This document shows, in pieces, positions 25,897 to 34,273 of a stretch of 64,000 nt of DNA. The position numbers were made by a program, and so were the translations under genes. The notes beneath the pieces are model-generated. The model saw nothing but the letters and a program-made list of their open reading frames with translations. It was not told the DNA's origin and made no database searches. The stretch is from positions 1 through 64,000 of the forward strand of contig JAZJZF010000028.1 in the NCBI GenBank assembly GCA_040389965.1, written 5' to 3'. The DNA is from UBA4416 sp040389965 (lineage in GTDB: Bacteria > Bacteroidota > Bacteroidia > B-17B0 > Aurantibacillaceae). Each line of letters opens with the position of its first letter. Position 1 is the first letter of the stretch.

Positions 25897-27252
25897 TTAA
25901 AACTCCGGATTTCTACCTACAAAGTTTTGAGGTGTAATTTGCAATAGTTCTGCTTTTACGTCTGCACTTACATTTAACCCATTAATAAAGGTATGCATCG
26001 ATTCTTTTGTAATGACTGAATTGGTGCGTGTAAGGTCTTTTAAGGCTTCGTAAGGCTTCGGATAACCCTCTCTGCGTAAAATAGTTTGTACTGCTTCTGC
26101 TACTACAGCCCAGTTATTTTCCAGATCGCGGTTAAAGATTTCTTCGTTCAGGATTAATTTATCCAATCCTTTTAAAATGCTTTTATAAGAAATAAGGATA
26201 TGCGCTATGGGCACACCAATATTTCTTAACACGGTGCTGTCTGTTAAATCACGCTGTAAGCGGGATAGAGGAAGCTTTGCAGACAGGTGTTCGAGAATGG
26301 CATTGGCTATTCCTAAATTACCTTCTGCATTTTCGAAATCAATCGGATTTACTTTATGCGGCATAGCCGATGAACCAATTTCTCCGGCTTTTAATTTTTG
26401 TTTGAAATAATCCATGCTCACGTAAGTCCAGATATCGCGGCAAAGATCCAGTAATATAGTGTTGATGCGTTTTAAGGCATCGCAATAAGCGGCAATATTA
26501 TCGTAATGTTCGATTTGTGTTGTGAACTGACTGCGGCTTAAGCCAAGGGTATTATTCACAAATTCATTTCCAAATTTTATCCAGTCGTGTTTTGGATAGG
26601 CTACATAGTGCGCATTGAAATTTCCGGTAGCACCACCAAATTTTGCAGAAAAAGGAATTTCCAATAGCTGGTTGATCTGTACCTGTAAGCGTTCAACAAA
26701 TACATAGATCTCTTTCCCTAAACGTGTTGGCGAAGCCGGTTGGCCATGTGTACGTGCTAATAAGGAAACATGTTTCCAGTCTTTCGATAAAGCCGTTAAG
26801 CGTTCGGTTACTGAATTTAAATTTGGCAATACTACATCAAGTGTAGCTTGCTTTAAAGATAATGGGATAGAGGTATTATTGATATCCTGAGACGTTAATC
26901 CAAAGTGTACAAATTCCAGGTATTTTTCGAGTCCCTGCGCTTTTAATTTTTCTTTAATGAAATACTCCACGGCTTTGACATCGTGGTTAGTTGTTTTTTC
27001 AGTCTCTTTTATAATTTCTGCATCGGCAAACGAAAAGTTTTTATAAACTGCTTTTAAATGCTCTATTTGCGTTTCGTTTAGTTTGGGCAGTTGCGGCAGG
27101 CCTTGTTGCGATAACAAAATAAAATAATCTATCTCTACCTGTACACGGTATCTGATTAAGCCAAATTCAGAAAAATAAGCGGCTAATTCATTGGTTACTT
27201 TTCTGTAACGACCGTCGACAGGCGAAATTGCCGTAAGTGCATTTAATTCCAT
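25897..27252 (-). CDS. purB: Adenylosuccinate lyase
   Basis: Purine biosynthesis lyase that removes fumarate from SAICAR and from adenylosuccinate in the cytoplasm. The fumarase/aspartase superfamily signature GSSAMPHKVNPIDFENAEG is intact, as are the active-site TSQDINNTS and ARTHGQPASPTRLGKE (catalytic histidine) blocks. At 451 residues it matches the E. coli-like PurB length. The start MELNALTAISPVDGRY is the classic opening. A TATATTTG -7 box lies 18 bases upstream. Confidence 0.97.
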   Translation of the reverse strand: MELNALTAISPVDGRYRKVTNELAAYFSEFGLIRYRVQVEIDYFILLSQQGLPQLPKLNETQIEHLKAVYKNFSFADAEIIKETEKTTNHDVKAVEYFIKEKLKAQGLEKYLEFVHFGLTSQDINNTSIPLSLKQATLDVVLPNLNSVTERLTALSKDWKHVSLLARTHGQPASPTRLGKEIYVFVERLQVQINQLLEIPFSAKFGGATGNFNAHYVAYPKHDWIKFGNEFVNNTLGLSRSQFTTQIEHYDNIAAYCDALKRINTILLDLCRDIWTYVSMDYFKQKLKAGEIGSSAMPHKVNPIDFENAEGNLGIANAILEHLSAKLPLSRLQRDLTDSTVLRNIGVPIAHILISYKSILKGLDKLILNEEIFNRDLENNWAVVAEAVQTILRREGYPKPYEALKDLTRTNSVITKESMHTFINGLNVSADVKAELLQITPQNFVGRNPEF

Positions 27253-27269
27253 AATTTAAAAATAAAGGG

Positions 27270-27277
27270 CAAATATA
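27270..27277 (-). promoter_or_regulatory. Candidate -7 box of purB
   Basis: TATATTTG on the minus strand is an exact TAnnTTTG box 18 bases before the purB start. No convincing TTG was found at the usual distance. Confidence 0.4.
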
Positions 27278-27363
27278 GGCAATTTTGGGAAACGGCTAAC
27301 AGGGTTGGATTGGTTATAACGAATAGCGTGGAAGCTTAGTTACCATTATATATTGCTTTGATA

Positions 27364-28206
27364 TCAGCCCACATCATTCATGGATTGTGGACTACCGGTT
27401 TTCTCTTTTCCCCATTCCGCCATTAAGTCTTTCCCCTTTTCATAAACTAAAGTCACACTCGTCTCAAAAGGTGGAGACATTGCTTTTAACTCCCAATATT
27501 TGTCCATACCAATTAAGTTATCTGAAAGTTTACCCTTAAATATAAACCAACCTGCTATGTCTTCATGAATATAAAACTCCTCTCCGTTGTCAGTTTTTAG
27601 TATTAAATGAATTGTGTCGTAGTAATAATTATCTGTTTTGTACGCTATAACTCCAGACACATTAGCCCAGTTCCAAGCAATTGTTTTATTTTTACCATTG
27701 TAAACAAAACCCTTATCGGTATAATTAAACATACCAATGTCAACACGTTTTTCTTCAAGTTCTTTTTTTACAATCTCAGGAATAAGTTGGTCTTTAAACC
27801 AAATTCGTTTGCTGTTAATTGCAAATAAAATGAGCATCGAAGCCGGCAATCCAATAATTAGCATCTTTCCTCCCGTTTTATAATCGCCCTCAAAAATTGA
27901 AGAAAGTCCACCGAAAGTAATGAGGGAAAAAATACCCGCCGTTATTAAAACATAAAACTCAAGAATGGGGATTTTTAATAGAGCATCTTCTGATACACCT
28001 TTATCATCAGATTTAAATTTGAAAAAGGGGGCGAAGCCAATTAGAGATATGATTGCCGGGAGTACATAAAACAATATACCCTTCATTGCCGCCTCTGTTC
28101 TTTCTCCCTTTAGATACATACCAATACAAACTATCAAAGGAATTCCAAAAAAGTAAAGGAAAAACCGGTTGATGATTTTACGATATGGTAATGAGAATTG
28201 CCGCAT
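27364..28206 (-). CDS. Membrane protein of unknown function
   Basis: Not recognised. The N-terminal half has four predicted transmembrane helices (about residues 12-28, 43-62, 84-104, 115-135) in two pairs. The C-terminal half is cytoplasmic and beta-rich (KGFVYNGKNKTIAWNWANVSGVIAYK ... TIHLILKTDNGEEFYIHED, given in parts), similar in style to membrane-anchored PH-like folds. It stands alone on the minus strand, 71 bases after the subtilase stop, with no close operon partner. Confidence 0.65.
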   Translation of the reverse strand: MRQFSLPYRKIINRFFLYFFGIPLIVCIGMYLKGERTEAAMKGILFYVLPAIISLIGFAPFFKFKSDDKGVSEDALLKIPILEFYVLITAGIFSLITFGGLSSIFEGDYKTGGKMLIIGLPASMLILFAINSKRIWFKDQLIPEIVKKELEEKRVDIGMFNYTDKGFVYNGKNKTIAWNWANVSGVIAYKTDNYYYDTIHLILKTDNGEEFYIHEDIAGWFIFKGKLSDNLIGMDKYWELKAMSPPFETSVTLVYEKGKDLMAEWGKEKTGSPQSMNDVG

Positions 28207-28277
28207 TTATTTTGTCGTCAATTATTGTTCGTCTGTTCGTTTTTGTGCCTCCGATTCAATACGCATAAAACTCGTTG

Positions 28278-31091
28278 CTACTCAATAACCACTATCTTTT
28301 TAAAGACTGATTTTTGGGATCCTGAAAGCTTTGCCATATAAATTCCCGCCGGAATATTAGCCAATGGAATTGTTTCTTTGTTTGTATTTAAGACCTGTTG
28401 AATGATCAGTCTTCCGTTGACATCATACAACTCCAATAACTTATATACTTTAACAGACTGAACAATCGTTAATTCATTCACCGCAGGATTGGGAAATACG
28501 TTTACCAGTTCTTCATCGCTTAGTTCATGAATGCCATTAGGTTGCACGGGTAATTTTAAATGATGGTATGCTGTATCTGCCTGATGCGCCCCATTAATTA
28601 AAGCTGTGAGGCTATCTGCGCCAAGTATGGCAAACGCTACTTTTACCACTTTACCCGGAGCAATTTTTAAAGGGCCTGTACTCATTACATTAATGACATC
28701 GTTTCCGCTACCTGCTACTCCTGCCGTTAAGCGCTTTGTGCTCATCGATTTGTATTTATCTTTACTATCCACTCCATTCGAAAAATCGAGGCCTCCGTTA
28801 CCGCCACCCACATGATCTACCGCATAAAAATCAGGTGGTGCTGTATCTGTCAACAGTTTAATGCCTCCGTATTTTCCGGCGGCACCTGTATAAAAGCTAT
28901 AACCCATTTTTGTAATGGAATCGTAGTTACTTCTGTTTTGAGTATAGGTAGAACCATCGATATCCCAATCGGCAAAGATCCCGGCATATAAGGTTTTAAG
29001 GGTATCGGTGGCATGTGTGTTTTTAATAAAGTATTCCCAGATCACAAATTGCTTATAAGGGTTAGATGCCCATGCATAGGTGTTCTGTTCTACTTCCACA
29101 TTAAGGGGTGTTAAAGCAATATTGTCATTTATTTTAGCATGGGTATCAAAATCGGAAGTGACTGAAGGCAGAATTTTATTGATACGCGCTACAGTCGCAA
29201 AATCAACATCTGCTACACTGGTGTTCATTCCTCTTACACAATCAGAGACCGAGTTTGTATCGCGGCCAATCATTAAGCCTACTTCATATGCCATATCTAC
29301 TCCTTTGTATTTAAAGCCAAGCCCCTGTGCCTGCGCATCGAGGTTATAGCCTATTTTCCCTTTACTGGTGGCGGTTGTGTAAGCATCATTAATTTTAATG
29401 TCAATATAATCTACATTAATAAACACACTGAAATATTGTTTCGCTAGATAGGAACCGTCCTGCATTGCCACTTCAAAATCGATGGACTGATTAATGGGAA
29501 TGCTTCCTGTAAGCTTAAAAGAAAAAGGATCTGTATTATTATTTTTACTGGCAAGTGTATTGATCACTCCCAGAGAAGTAGTATTATCTATTGTTACAGC
29601 ATAAGAAGATAAAGGCGTAACGGTTACATTGAGTGCCGATGTAGCGCTCAGGTAGTTTGTAAATTTCCCGGTAATGAATAAGGTATCGCCGGTGACAAAG
29701 GAATCGTCGTTATGATCGCTAAACACTTTATCGCTAAACACCACACTTGGCGTAGGAGGATCGGTAAGGGCACGGTATAAATTTATTCTTCCTGAACCCA
29801 GCTTATTAAGATAGGATGCATTAACACCGTAAATATTATCGGCTGTTACTTTTAAGCGTTCACCAACTTGTAAGCCGGTATAAGATGGAAATTGTTTTTT
29901 AACAATGCCAGCCGCACCTGCAACCACAGGGGATGACATAGAAGTACCTGTTAAGGTAATGTAAAAACTTCCCGGCCAGGTAGAATTAATGTTTGTTCCG
30001 GGAGCACACACATCCACAAAATAGCCATAGTCAGAACTAAAATCTTTTGCATCGCTCGAATTGGTATTCGCTACTGCCATCACATAATTATAGGCTCCGG
30101 GATAAAAATCGCCGTCTGCCGCATTATTTCCTGCCGCCGCAACTACCAGACAGTTTTTATTAATAGTGGCATAATCTATAACGTCTTGCCCATACTGGCT
30201 TGCACCGCCTCCGCCCCAGGAGCAATTAATAACCTGACAACCATGATCGGCTGCATATTTAATTCCTTCGTATGCTGCAATGAGCGCACCGGTAGCATCT
30301 CCTATTTTTACGGGAAGAAATTTACAATTAAATCCTACCCCTGCTCCACCAAGATTATTATCGGCACTGGCACCTGTAATGCCACATACGTGCACACCGT
30401 GGCTATTGGATTGCCAGGTAGGATCATTATCATTCATGGCAACATCCCAGCCCATGTAATTGTCGATATAGCCATCGCCATCATTATCAATCCCATCATT
30501 CACATCTGCGTAGTTTCGTTTAATGTTATTAAACAGATCTGTATGTGTAGGATCGGTACCTGTATCGGTAACACCTATTACAATAGAAGAATCGCCTCTG
30601 TTGATAGTCCAGGCATTAAACGCATTAATGGTTTGCAGGTGGTACTGGTTGCTTGCATTAGCCAATGGGTCATTGGGCATGTAGCAGGTTTTAGGGATAA
30701 AATGCGGTTCGGCATATATCAATACACCCGACAGCAATAATTTGCTGATTGCTTTTTCTATGGAGATAGCCGATGTATAATTCAGTTCATAAATTAAAGA
30801 GAGGTCCGCAAATTTTTGTCCGGCTTCATTAAATTCTTTTTCGGGAGATTTATCATGTGGAAATTTTTTGTGAAGGTTTGTCATTCCTATAGAAGCAGCC
30901 ATGGCACTAAAGCCCGGGTCATTAATTGCGTTTATGGAACAGTTATTTGCCAATGACGGCTTTACCTTCACAATAATCGTTTTTGGCATATAGTCGGCTT
31001 CTGTAAGGCCAGCACCCATCTTATATAATTTTTGAGCGCTTATAGCCTGGCAGAATGCCACAAAAGAAATGATACATAAAACTGTTCTCAT
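28278..31091 (-). CDS. Secreted S8 (subtilisin-like) serine protease with T9SS sorting domain
   Basis: A 937-residue exported protease. Signal peptide MRTVLCIISFVAFCQAISAQ; the earlier in-frame Met would add 32 residues that overlap the HD-CoaD gene and is rejected. An N-terminal prodomain (about 35-135) precedes the catalytic domain, whose triad is intact: D176 in GVTDTGTD, H231 in SHGVHVCG and S384 in TGTSMSSP, with oxyanion Asn in AAAGNNAAD. A calcium-loop-like DGIDNDGDGYIDNY sits at about 199-212. A long beta region follows, then a type A sorting domain (VFPNPAVNELTI, LELYDVNGRLI, IPAGIYMAKLSG). It should be exported by Sec and then T9SS and anchored or released at the surface. Confidence 0.93.
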   Translation of the reverse strand: MRTVLCIISFVAFCQAISAQKLYKMGAGLTEADYMPKTIIVKVKPSLANNCSINAINDPGFSAMAASIGMTNLHKKFPHDKSPEKEFNEAGQKFADLSLIYELNYTSAISIEKAISKLLLSGVLIYAEPHFIPKTCYMPNDPLANASNQYHLQTINAFNAWTINRGDSSIVIGVTDTGTDPTHTDLFNNIKRNYADVNDGIDNDGDGYIDNYMGWDVAMNDNDPTWQSNSHGVHVCGITGASADNNLGGAGVGFNCKFLPVKIGDATGALIAAYEGIKYAADHGCQVINCSWGGGGASQYGQDVIDYATINKNCLVVAAAGNNAADGDFYPGAYNYVMAVANTNSSDAKDFSSDYGYFVDVCAPGTNINSTWPGSFYITLTGTSMSSPVVAGAAGIVKKQFPSYTGLQVGERLKVTADNIYGVNASYLNKLGSGRINLYRALTDPPTPSVVFSDKVFSDHNDDSFVTGDTLFITGKFTNYLSATSALNVTVTPLSSYAVTIDNTTSLGVINTLASKNNNTDPFSFKLTGSIPINQSIDFEVAMQDGSYLAKQYFSVFINVDYIDIKINDAYTTATSKGKIGYNLDAQAQGLGFKYKGVDMAYEVGLMIGRDTNSVSDCVRGMNTSVADVDFATVARINKILPSVTSDFDTHAKINDNIALTPLNVEVEQNTYAWASNPYKQFVIWEYFIKNTHATDTLKTLYAGIFADWDIDGSTYTQNRSNYDSITKMGYSFYTGAAGKYGGIKLLTDTAPPDFYAVDHVGGGNGGLDFSNGVDSKDKYKSMSTKRLTAGVAGSGNDVINVMSTGPLKIAPGKVVKVAFAILGADSLTALINGAHQADTAYHHLKLPVQPNGIHELSDEELVNVFPNPAVNELTIVQSVKVYKLLELYDVNGRLIIQQVLNTNKETIPLANIPAGIYMAKLSGSQKSVFKKIVVIE

Positions 31092-31101
31092 CTGTAGATA
31101 T

Positions 31102-32055
31102 TTAATGAAGTAAATAACCCTGGTGTTTATCGTATTTTTCGAGTGTGCGGATACCCGAAGAACTGATATGCTCAAACTCCTTGTCACAGAATACGTTCAC
31201 AATTTTAATATCGGGTTTTAATTCCTGTATGTAACGGTACTGATTTTGCTCGTATTGAAAATCGGTTGAGTTTCTGAGGCCACGCACTACCGTTACATCA
31301 TAGCCTAAAGAATCAATATAGTCAGTTACCAAACCGTTATACTGTGTTTGTTGCCTGTTAGCAATGGTTTTAGGAATATCCCAGGTTCTTTCGGCTTTAT
31401 CCGGATTTTTTCCGAAGGCAATAATCACTTTATCAAACAATTTTTCCGCTTTTTGCAAAACATTATAATGTCCTTTATGAAAGGGGTTAAAACTTCCGGC
31501 AAACACACCAATGTTAGGTTCTACGGAATTAACGTAGTCTATTAAATGGTTCAGGTTTCCGTTGGTATTAAAGTGTTTGAGCACTTCAACGCGTTTTACT
31601 TTGTATTCTTTGTAATCTACAAACTGAAATTCTTTAAATATCTGTTTTTCGTAGGTGATCAGTTTATCAAAAGATGCATTTAAAATAGCCAGATCCGCTT
31701 TGATGAATTCTTCTGAAAATTGAACGGTAGGCTTATGCGATTTAGTATCGAGGATCAATTGCTTAATGTGCGTTTTTTGATCATTGGTTAAACCTGATGA
31801 TTTAGCCGCGTGTAAAAAATATTCTGCCGAATCTTCCTCGTTGCTTGATGAGCGGGGATCGTAGATAATATCATGAAACACGGCCGCCAAAAATAATTCG
31901 TCATGCTTTAACAGATCAGCCTCATGGAGTTGTTTTAAAACATCTTCAATATGAACCAGTGTATGGTAAAAACGATGCGGCTCTTCATACAAATTAATGA
32001 CATCCGAATTGAACTGCAGATGATTGAGTCTATGTGATATTTCGGCTATGGTCAT
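31102..32055 (-). CDS. coaD: HD-superfamily phosphohydrolase fused to phosphopantetheine adenylyltransferase
   Basis: A 317-residue two-domain protein. Residues 1-170 are an HD domain of the COG4339 type (PHRFYHTLVHIEDVL with H31, then FHD at 60-62 and a late Asp near 121). Residues 181-317 are a CoaD-like nucleotidyltransferase: GSFNPFHKGH (187-196), VVRGLRNSTDFQYE (256-269) and HISSSGIR (297-303) keep the ATP-binding and catalytic residues of the enzyme that makes dephospho-CoA. CoaD is normally about 160 residues and alone. I start at ATG 32055 because the earlier GTG at 32076 lies inside the inverted repeat of the neighbouring element. What the HD part cleaves is unknown. Confidence 0.88.
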   Translation of the reverse strand: MTIAEISHRLNHLQFNSDVINLYEEPHRFYHTLVHIEDVLKQLHEADLLKHDELFLAAVFHDIIYDPRSSSNEEDSAEYFLHAAKSSGLTNDQKTHIKQLILDTKSHKPTVQFSEEFIKADLAILNASFDKLITYEKQIFKEFQFVDYKEYKVKRVEVLKHFNTNGNLNHLIDYVNSVEPNIGVFAGSFNPFHKGHYNVLQKAEKLFDKVIIAFGKNPDKAERTWDIPKTIANRQQTQYNGLVTDYIDSLGYDVTVVRGLRNSTDFQYEQNQYRYIQELKPDIKIVNVFCDKEFEHISSSGIRTLEKYDKHQGYLLH

Positions 32056-32063
32056 GTTATATG

Positions 32064-32092
32064 TCCCGCAGATCACGCGGATTTTCGCGGAT
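32064..32092 (+). repeat. Left terminal inverted repeat of the GxxExxY element
   Basis: Begins TCCCGCAGAT and continues with GCGGAT at 32077-32082 and 32087-32092. Its outer ten bases pair exactly with the right end. Confidence 0.65.
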
Positions 32093-32098
32093 TTATAA

Positions 32099-32494
32099 TT
32101 ACAAATTATTTACTTTTCTATAAATTGATTTTGATATGTCATCACTATTAAAGTTAATTAATAAACCCAATTTAATATTGGTTAATTTTAAATAAGTCAA
32201 AACTTGTTTATGATGGACATCTAAAATCGTTTCTATGGATTTTAATTCAATGATTACTTTATCTTCAACTAAGATATCTATTCTAAAGCCTAATTCAAGC
32301 TGTGTTTCTTTATATACTACTGGTAAAGCAACCTGGGTTTTAATATTCAGACCTTTTTCTCTTAACTCATAAGCTAATGCGCTTTCGTAGACAGATTCCA
32401 GTAATCCTGGCCCCAACTCATTATAAACATCAAACACACATCCTCTGATTATATAGGATATATTGTTTTCTATTATTTGTTCTATCTGTGGCAT
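32099..32494 (-). CDS. GxxExxY family protein (PD-(D/E)XK-like fold)
   Basis: A 131-residue member of the GxxExxY family, named for the motif seen here as G30-L-L-E33-S-V-Y36. The family has a nuclease-like PD-(D/E)XK pattern and no settled function; here D73 (FRIDIL), E83-x-K85 (IIELKS) and Q97 (HHKQVLTYLK) fit that active site. The start codon lies within the right-hand repeat (ATGCCACAGAT is part of it), so gene and repeat are physically one unit. Such genes are often found in many scattered copies in Bacteroidota, which together with the flanking inverted repeats suggests a small mobile element. Transcription may come from the upstream M16 gene. Confidence 0.88.
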   Translation of the reverse strand: MPQIEQIIENNISYIIRGCVFDVYNELGPGLLESVYESALAYELREKGLNIKTQVALPVVYKETQLELGFRIDILVEDKVIIELKSIETILDVHHKQVLTYLKLTNIKLGLLINFNSDDISKSIYRKVNNL

Positions 32495-32511
32495 CTGCGA
32501 AATCTGCGGGA
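32484..32511 (-). repeat. Right terminal inverted repeat of the GxxExxY element
   Basis: Read on the minus strand it begins TCCCGCAGATTTCGCAGAT and continues to CAGAT, matching the left end with one gap. It includes the GxxExxY start codon. Confidence 0.65.
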
Positions 32512-32516
32512 AAATA

Positions 32517-33755
32517 TTACTCCTTCTTCAAATAAAACAGCGTGCTACAATTTGTTTTTTTCAAAATAATATTGGCCTGCTCTTTTATCTGCTCCGCTGT
32601 TACTTTCTGGTAATTTTCTATTTCTTTATTGATCAAATCCGCATCTCCTAAAAGCTCAGATATAGCAAGGTTAGTCGCTTTATTCAACACATCTGTTTCG
32701 CTATAAGTAACGGTAGATTCTATTTTGTTTTTACATTTTTGTAATTCTGTATCGCTTACCAGCTCCGTTTGTAGTTTCGCAATTTCCGCATCAATTCCGG
32801 CTTCTGCCTCTTCAATACTTACCCCGTCATTTATTTTTCCGGAGATCACAAACAAACCTTTGTCGAAATCGCCCATCACGTAAGCATTGATATCAGAAAA
32901 CAATTGCTTGTCTTTGATCAATGTTTTGTATAAACGCGACGAGTTCCCGCGCGATAAGATATCGGAGATTAAATCAATCGTGTGGTATTCAGGATCTATG
33001 CGTGAACACATACGGTAAGCCCTATAAATAGAGCTAATAGGCACATCGCGTTCTACGGTTAAGCTTCTGTATTCTGTTTGCTCAGGCTCCGCAGGTAAAT
33101 TACGACTTGGTTTAACACCGGCATCAATAGGCTCGAACCATTTTTCGGCCAGGCGTTTTACATTGTCAACATCAACATCGCCGGCCACCACTAAAATAGC
33201 ATTGCTCGGGTTGTAATGTGCTTTAAAAAATGATTTTACATCGGCCATCGTCGCATCTTCAATGTGCTTGATCTCTTTGCCAATAGTTGCCCATTTGTAA
33301 GGGTGTACTTTATAGATCAGGGGGCGCAACAGCAACCACACATCGCCATACGGCTGGTTCAAATAACGCTGTTTAAATTCTTCAATAACCACATTGCGTT
33401 GCACATCCAGGCTTTTTTTATCAAAAGCAAGACTCAACAACCTGTCGCTTTCCAGCCAGAAGGCGGTTTCGAGGTTTTCGGCAGGAACGGTGCAATAGTA
33501 ATTGGTAATGTCGTTTGTGGTAAAGGCATTGTTTTCGCCACCTACCAGTTGCAGGGGTTCGTCGTAATTAGGAATATTAATACTTCCGCCAAACATTAAA
33601 TGTTCAAATAAATGAGCAAAACCGGTTTTATTCTCGTCTTCGTCGCGCGCGCCAACATCGTAAATTATATTTAAGCAGGCCATTGGCGTGCTTTTATCCT
33701 GATGAACTATAACTGTGAGATTATTTTTAAGTTTAAATTTCTCGAACTGAATCAT
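32517..33755 (-). CDS. M16 (insulinase/pitrilysin) family zinc peptidase
   Basis: A 412-residue peptidase of the processing-peptidase size. The inverted zinc motif HxxEH is intact (HLFEH at 48-52), with the distal glutamate in RNVVIEEFKQR downstream, so this is the active type of subunit. Lipid- and substrate-binding features follow in RAYRMCSRIDPEYHTIDLISDILS (given in part) and the C-terminal M16_C region. No signal peptide is seen, so it probably acts in the cytoplasm or needs another export route. Bacteroidota often encode a second, inactive M16 half nearby, but none is visible here. Confidence 0.93.
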   Translation of the reverse strand: MIQFEKFKLKNNLTVIVHQDKSTPMACLNIIYDVGARDEDENKTGFAHLFEHLMFGGSINIPNYDEPLQLVGGENNAFTTNDITNYYCTVPAENLETAFWLESDRLLSLAFDKKSLDVQRNVVIEEFKQRYLNQPYGDVWLLLRPLIYKVHPYKWATIGKEIKHIEDATMADVKSFFKAHYNPSNAILVVAGDVDVDNVKRLAEKWFEPIDAGVKPSRNLPAEPEQTEYRSLTVERDVPISSIYRAYRMCSRIDPEYHTIDLISDILSRGNSSRLYKTLIKDKQLFSDINAYVMGDFDKGLFVISGKINDGVSIEEAEAGIDAEIAKLQTELVSDTELQKCKNKIESTVTYSETDVLNKATNLAISELLGDADLINKEIENYQKVTAEQIKEQANIILKKTNCSTLFYLKKE

Positions 33756-33782
33756 ATATTATTTTAAGTGCTAAATTATTCC

Positions 33783-33815
33783 TAAAGATACTAAAAAGGG
33801 CTTTAATATATTCAA
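33783..33815 (-). promoter_or_regulatory. Candidate promoter of the M16 gene
   Basis: TTG (33813-33815), a 22-base spacer and TATCTTTA (33783-33790) on the minus strand match TTG-N17-23-TAnnTTTG with one mismatch, 28 bases before the start codon. Confidence 0.45.
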
Positions 33816-33840
33816 AAAGCTTATTTTTAAATCCTGGTTT

Positions 33841-34185
33841 ATGGACATATCTGAAAACATAAAAAAGCACGAAAACCTGCACATTGTTTTTTGGCTTGTA
33901 AAAGACAGTTGCTGGATGCTTGAGCTGCGGTGGCTGGGTATAGCCATGATCATTCCTACATTAACCATTGCCTTAATTATTGTTTATGTTACCCGTAAAA
34001 CAGTTGATCTGTATATTAACCTGGGTATTTTGTTCTGGATAGCGGCCAATAGTATGTGGATGTATGTTGAGTTTTTTACTTCCGGAAAATATAAGCTTCT
34101 GGCGTCTTTTCCGTTTGTTTTGGGTTTTATATTTGTAGGTATTTTTTACTACAAAACCCTGTTTGGTAAACGGGCCTCTTCTTAA
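33841..34185 (+). CDS. Small conserved-type membrane protein, unknown
   Basis: A 114-residue protein with three predicted membrane helices (about 30-48, 58-75, 86-104) and a hydrophilic N-terminus MDISENIKKHENLH. The stretch VFWLVKDSCWMLELRWLG followed by IANSMWM-like text (AANSMWMYVEFF) resembles an unnamed Bacteroidota membrane family that I have seen but cannot assign a role to. Divergent from the M16 gene, 85 bases away, and 88 bases before icmF on the same strand. Confidence 0.65.
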   Translation: MDISENIKKHENLHIVFWLVKDSCWMLELRWLGIAMIIPTLTIALIIVYVTRKTVDLYINLGILFWIAANSMWMYVEFFTSGKYKLLASFPFVLGFIFVGIFYYKTLFGKRASS

Positions 34186-34273
34186 GGTTTTTATTCATTT
34201 AAATCGTCTAATTTTTGGCATTAAAAGCGGAAAAACCGTTATATTAGCCACTCTATTTTAACAAATTTTCCCC

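Larger units (their letters stand above)
32064..32511. mobile_element. Candidate 448-bp element with terminal inverted repeats carrying GxxExxY
   Basis: The gene at 32099-32494 is enclosed by TCCCGCAGAT at 32064-32073 and its exact complement ATCTGCGGGA at 32502-32511. The symmetry continues inwards as three GCRGAT-like units at about 9-10 base spacing on each side (32064-32092 and 32484-32511), giving imperfect repeats of about 28-29 bases. The element fits exactly between the M16 stop (32517) and the HD-CoaD ATG (32055). No clear target duplication is visible. Mobility is inference. Confidence 0.5.

Noticed and set aside
34186..34273. A cobalamin riboswitch before icmF
   Set aside because: The spacer is only 88 bases and has no B12-box or suitable fold.
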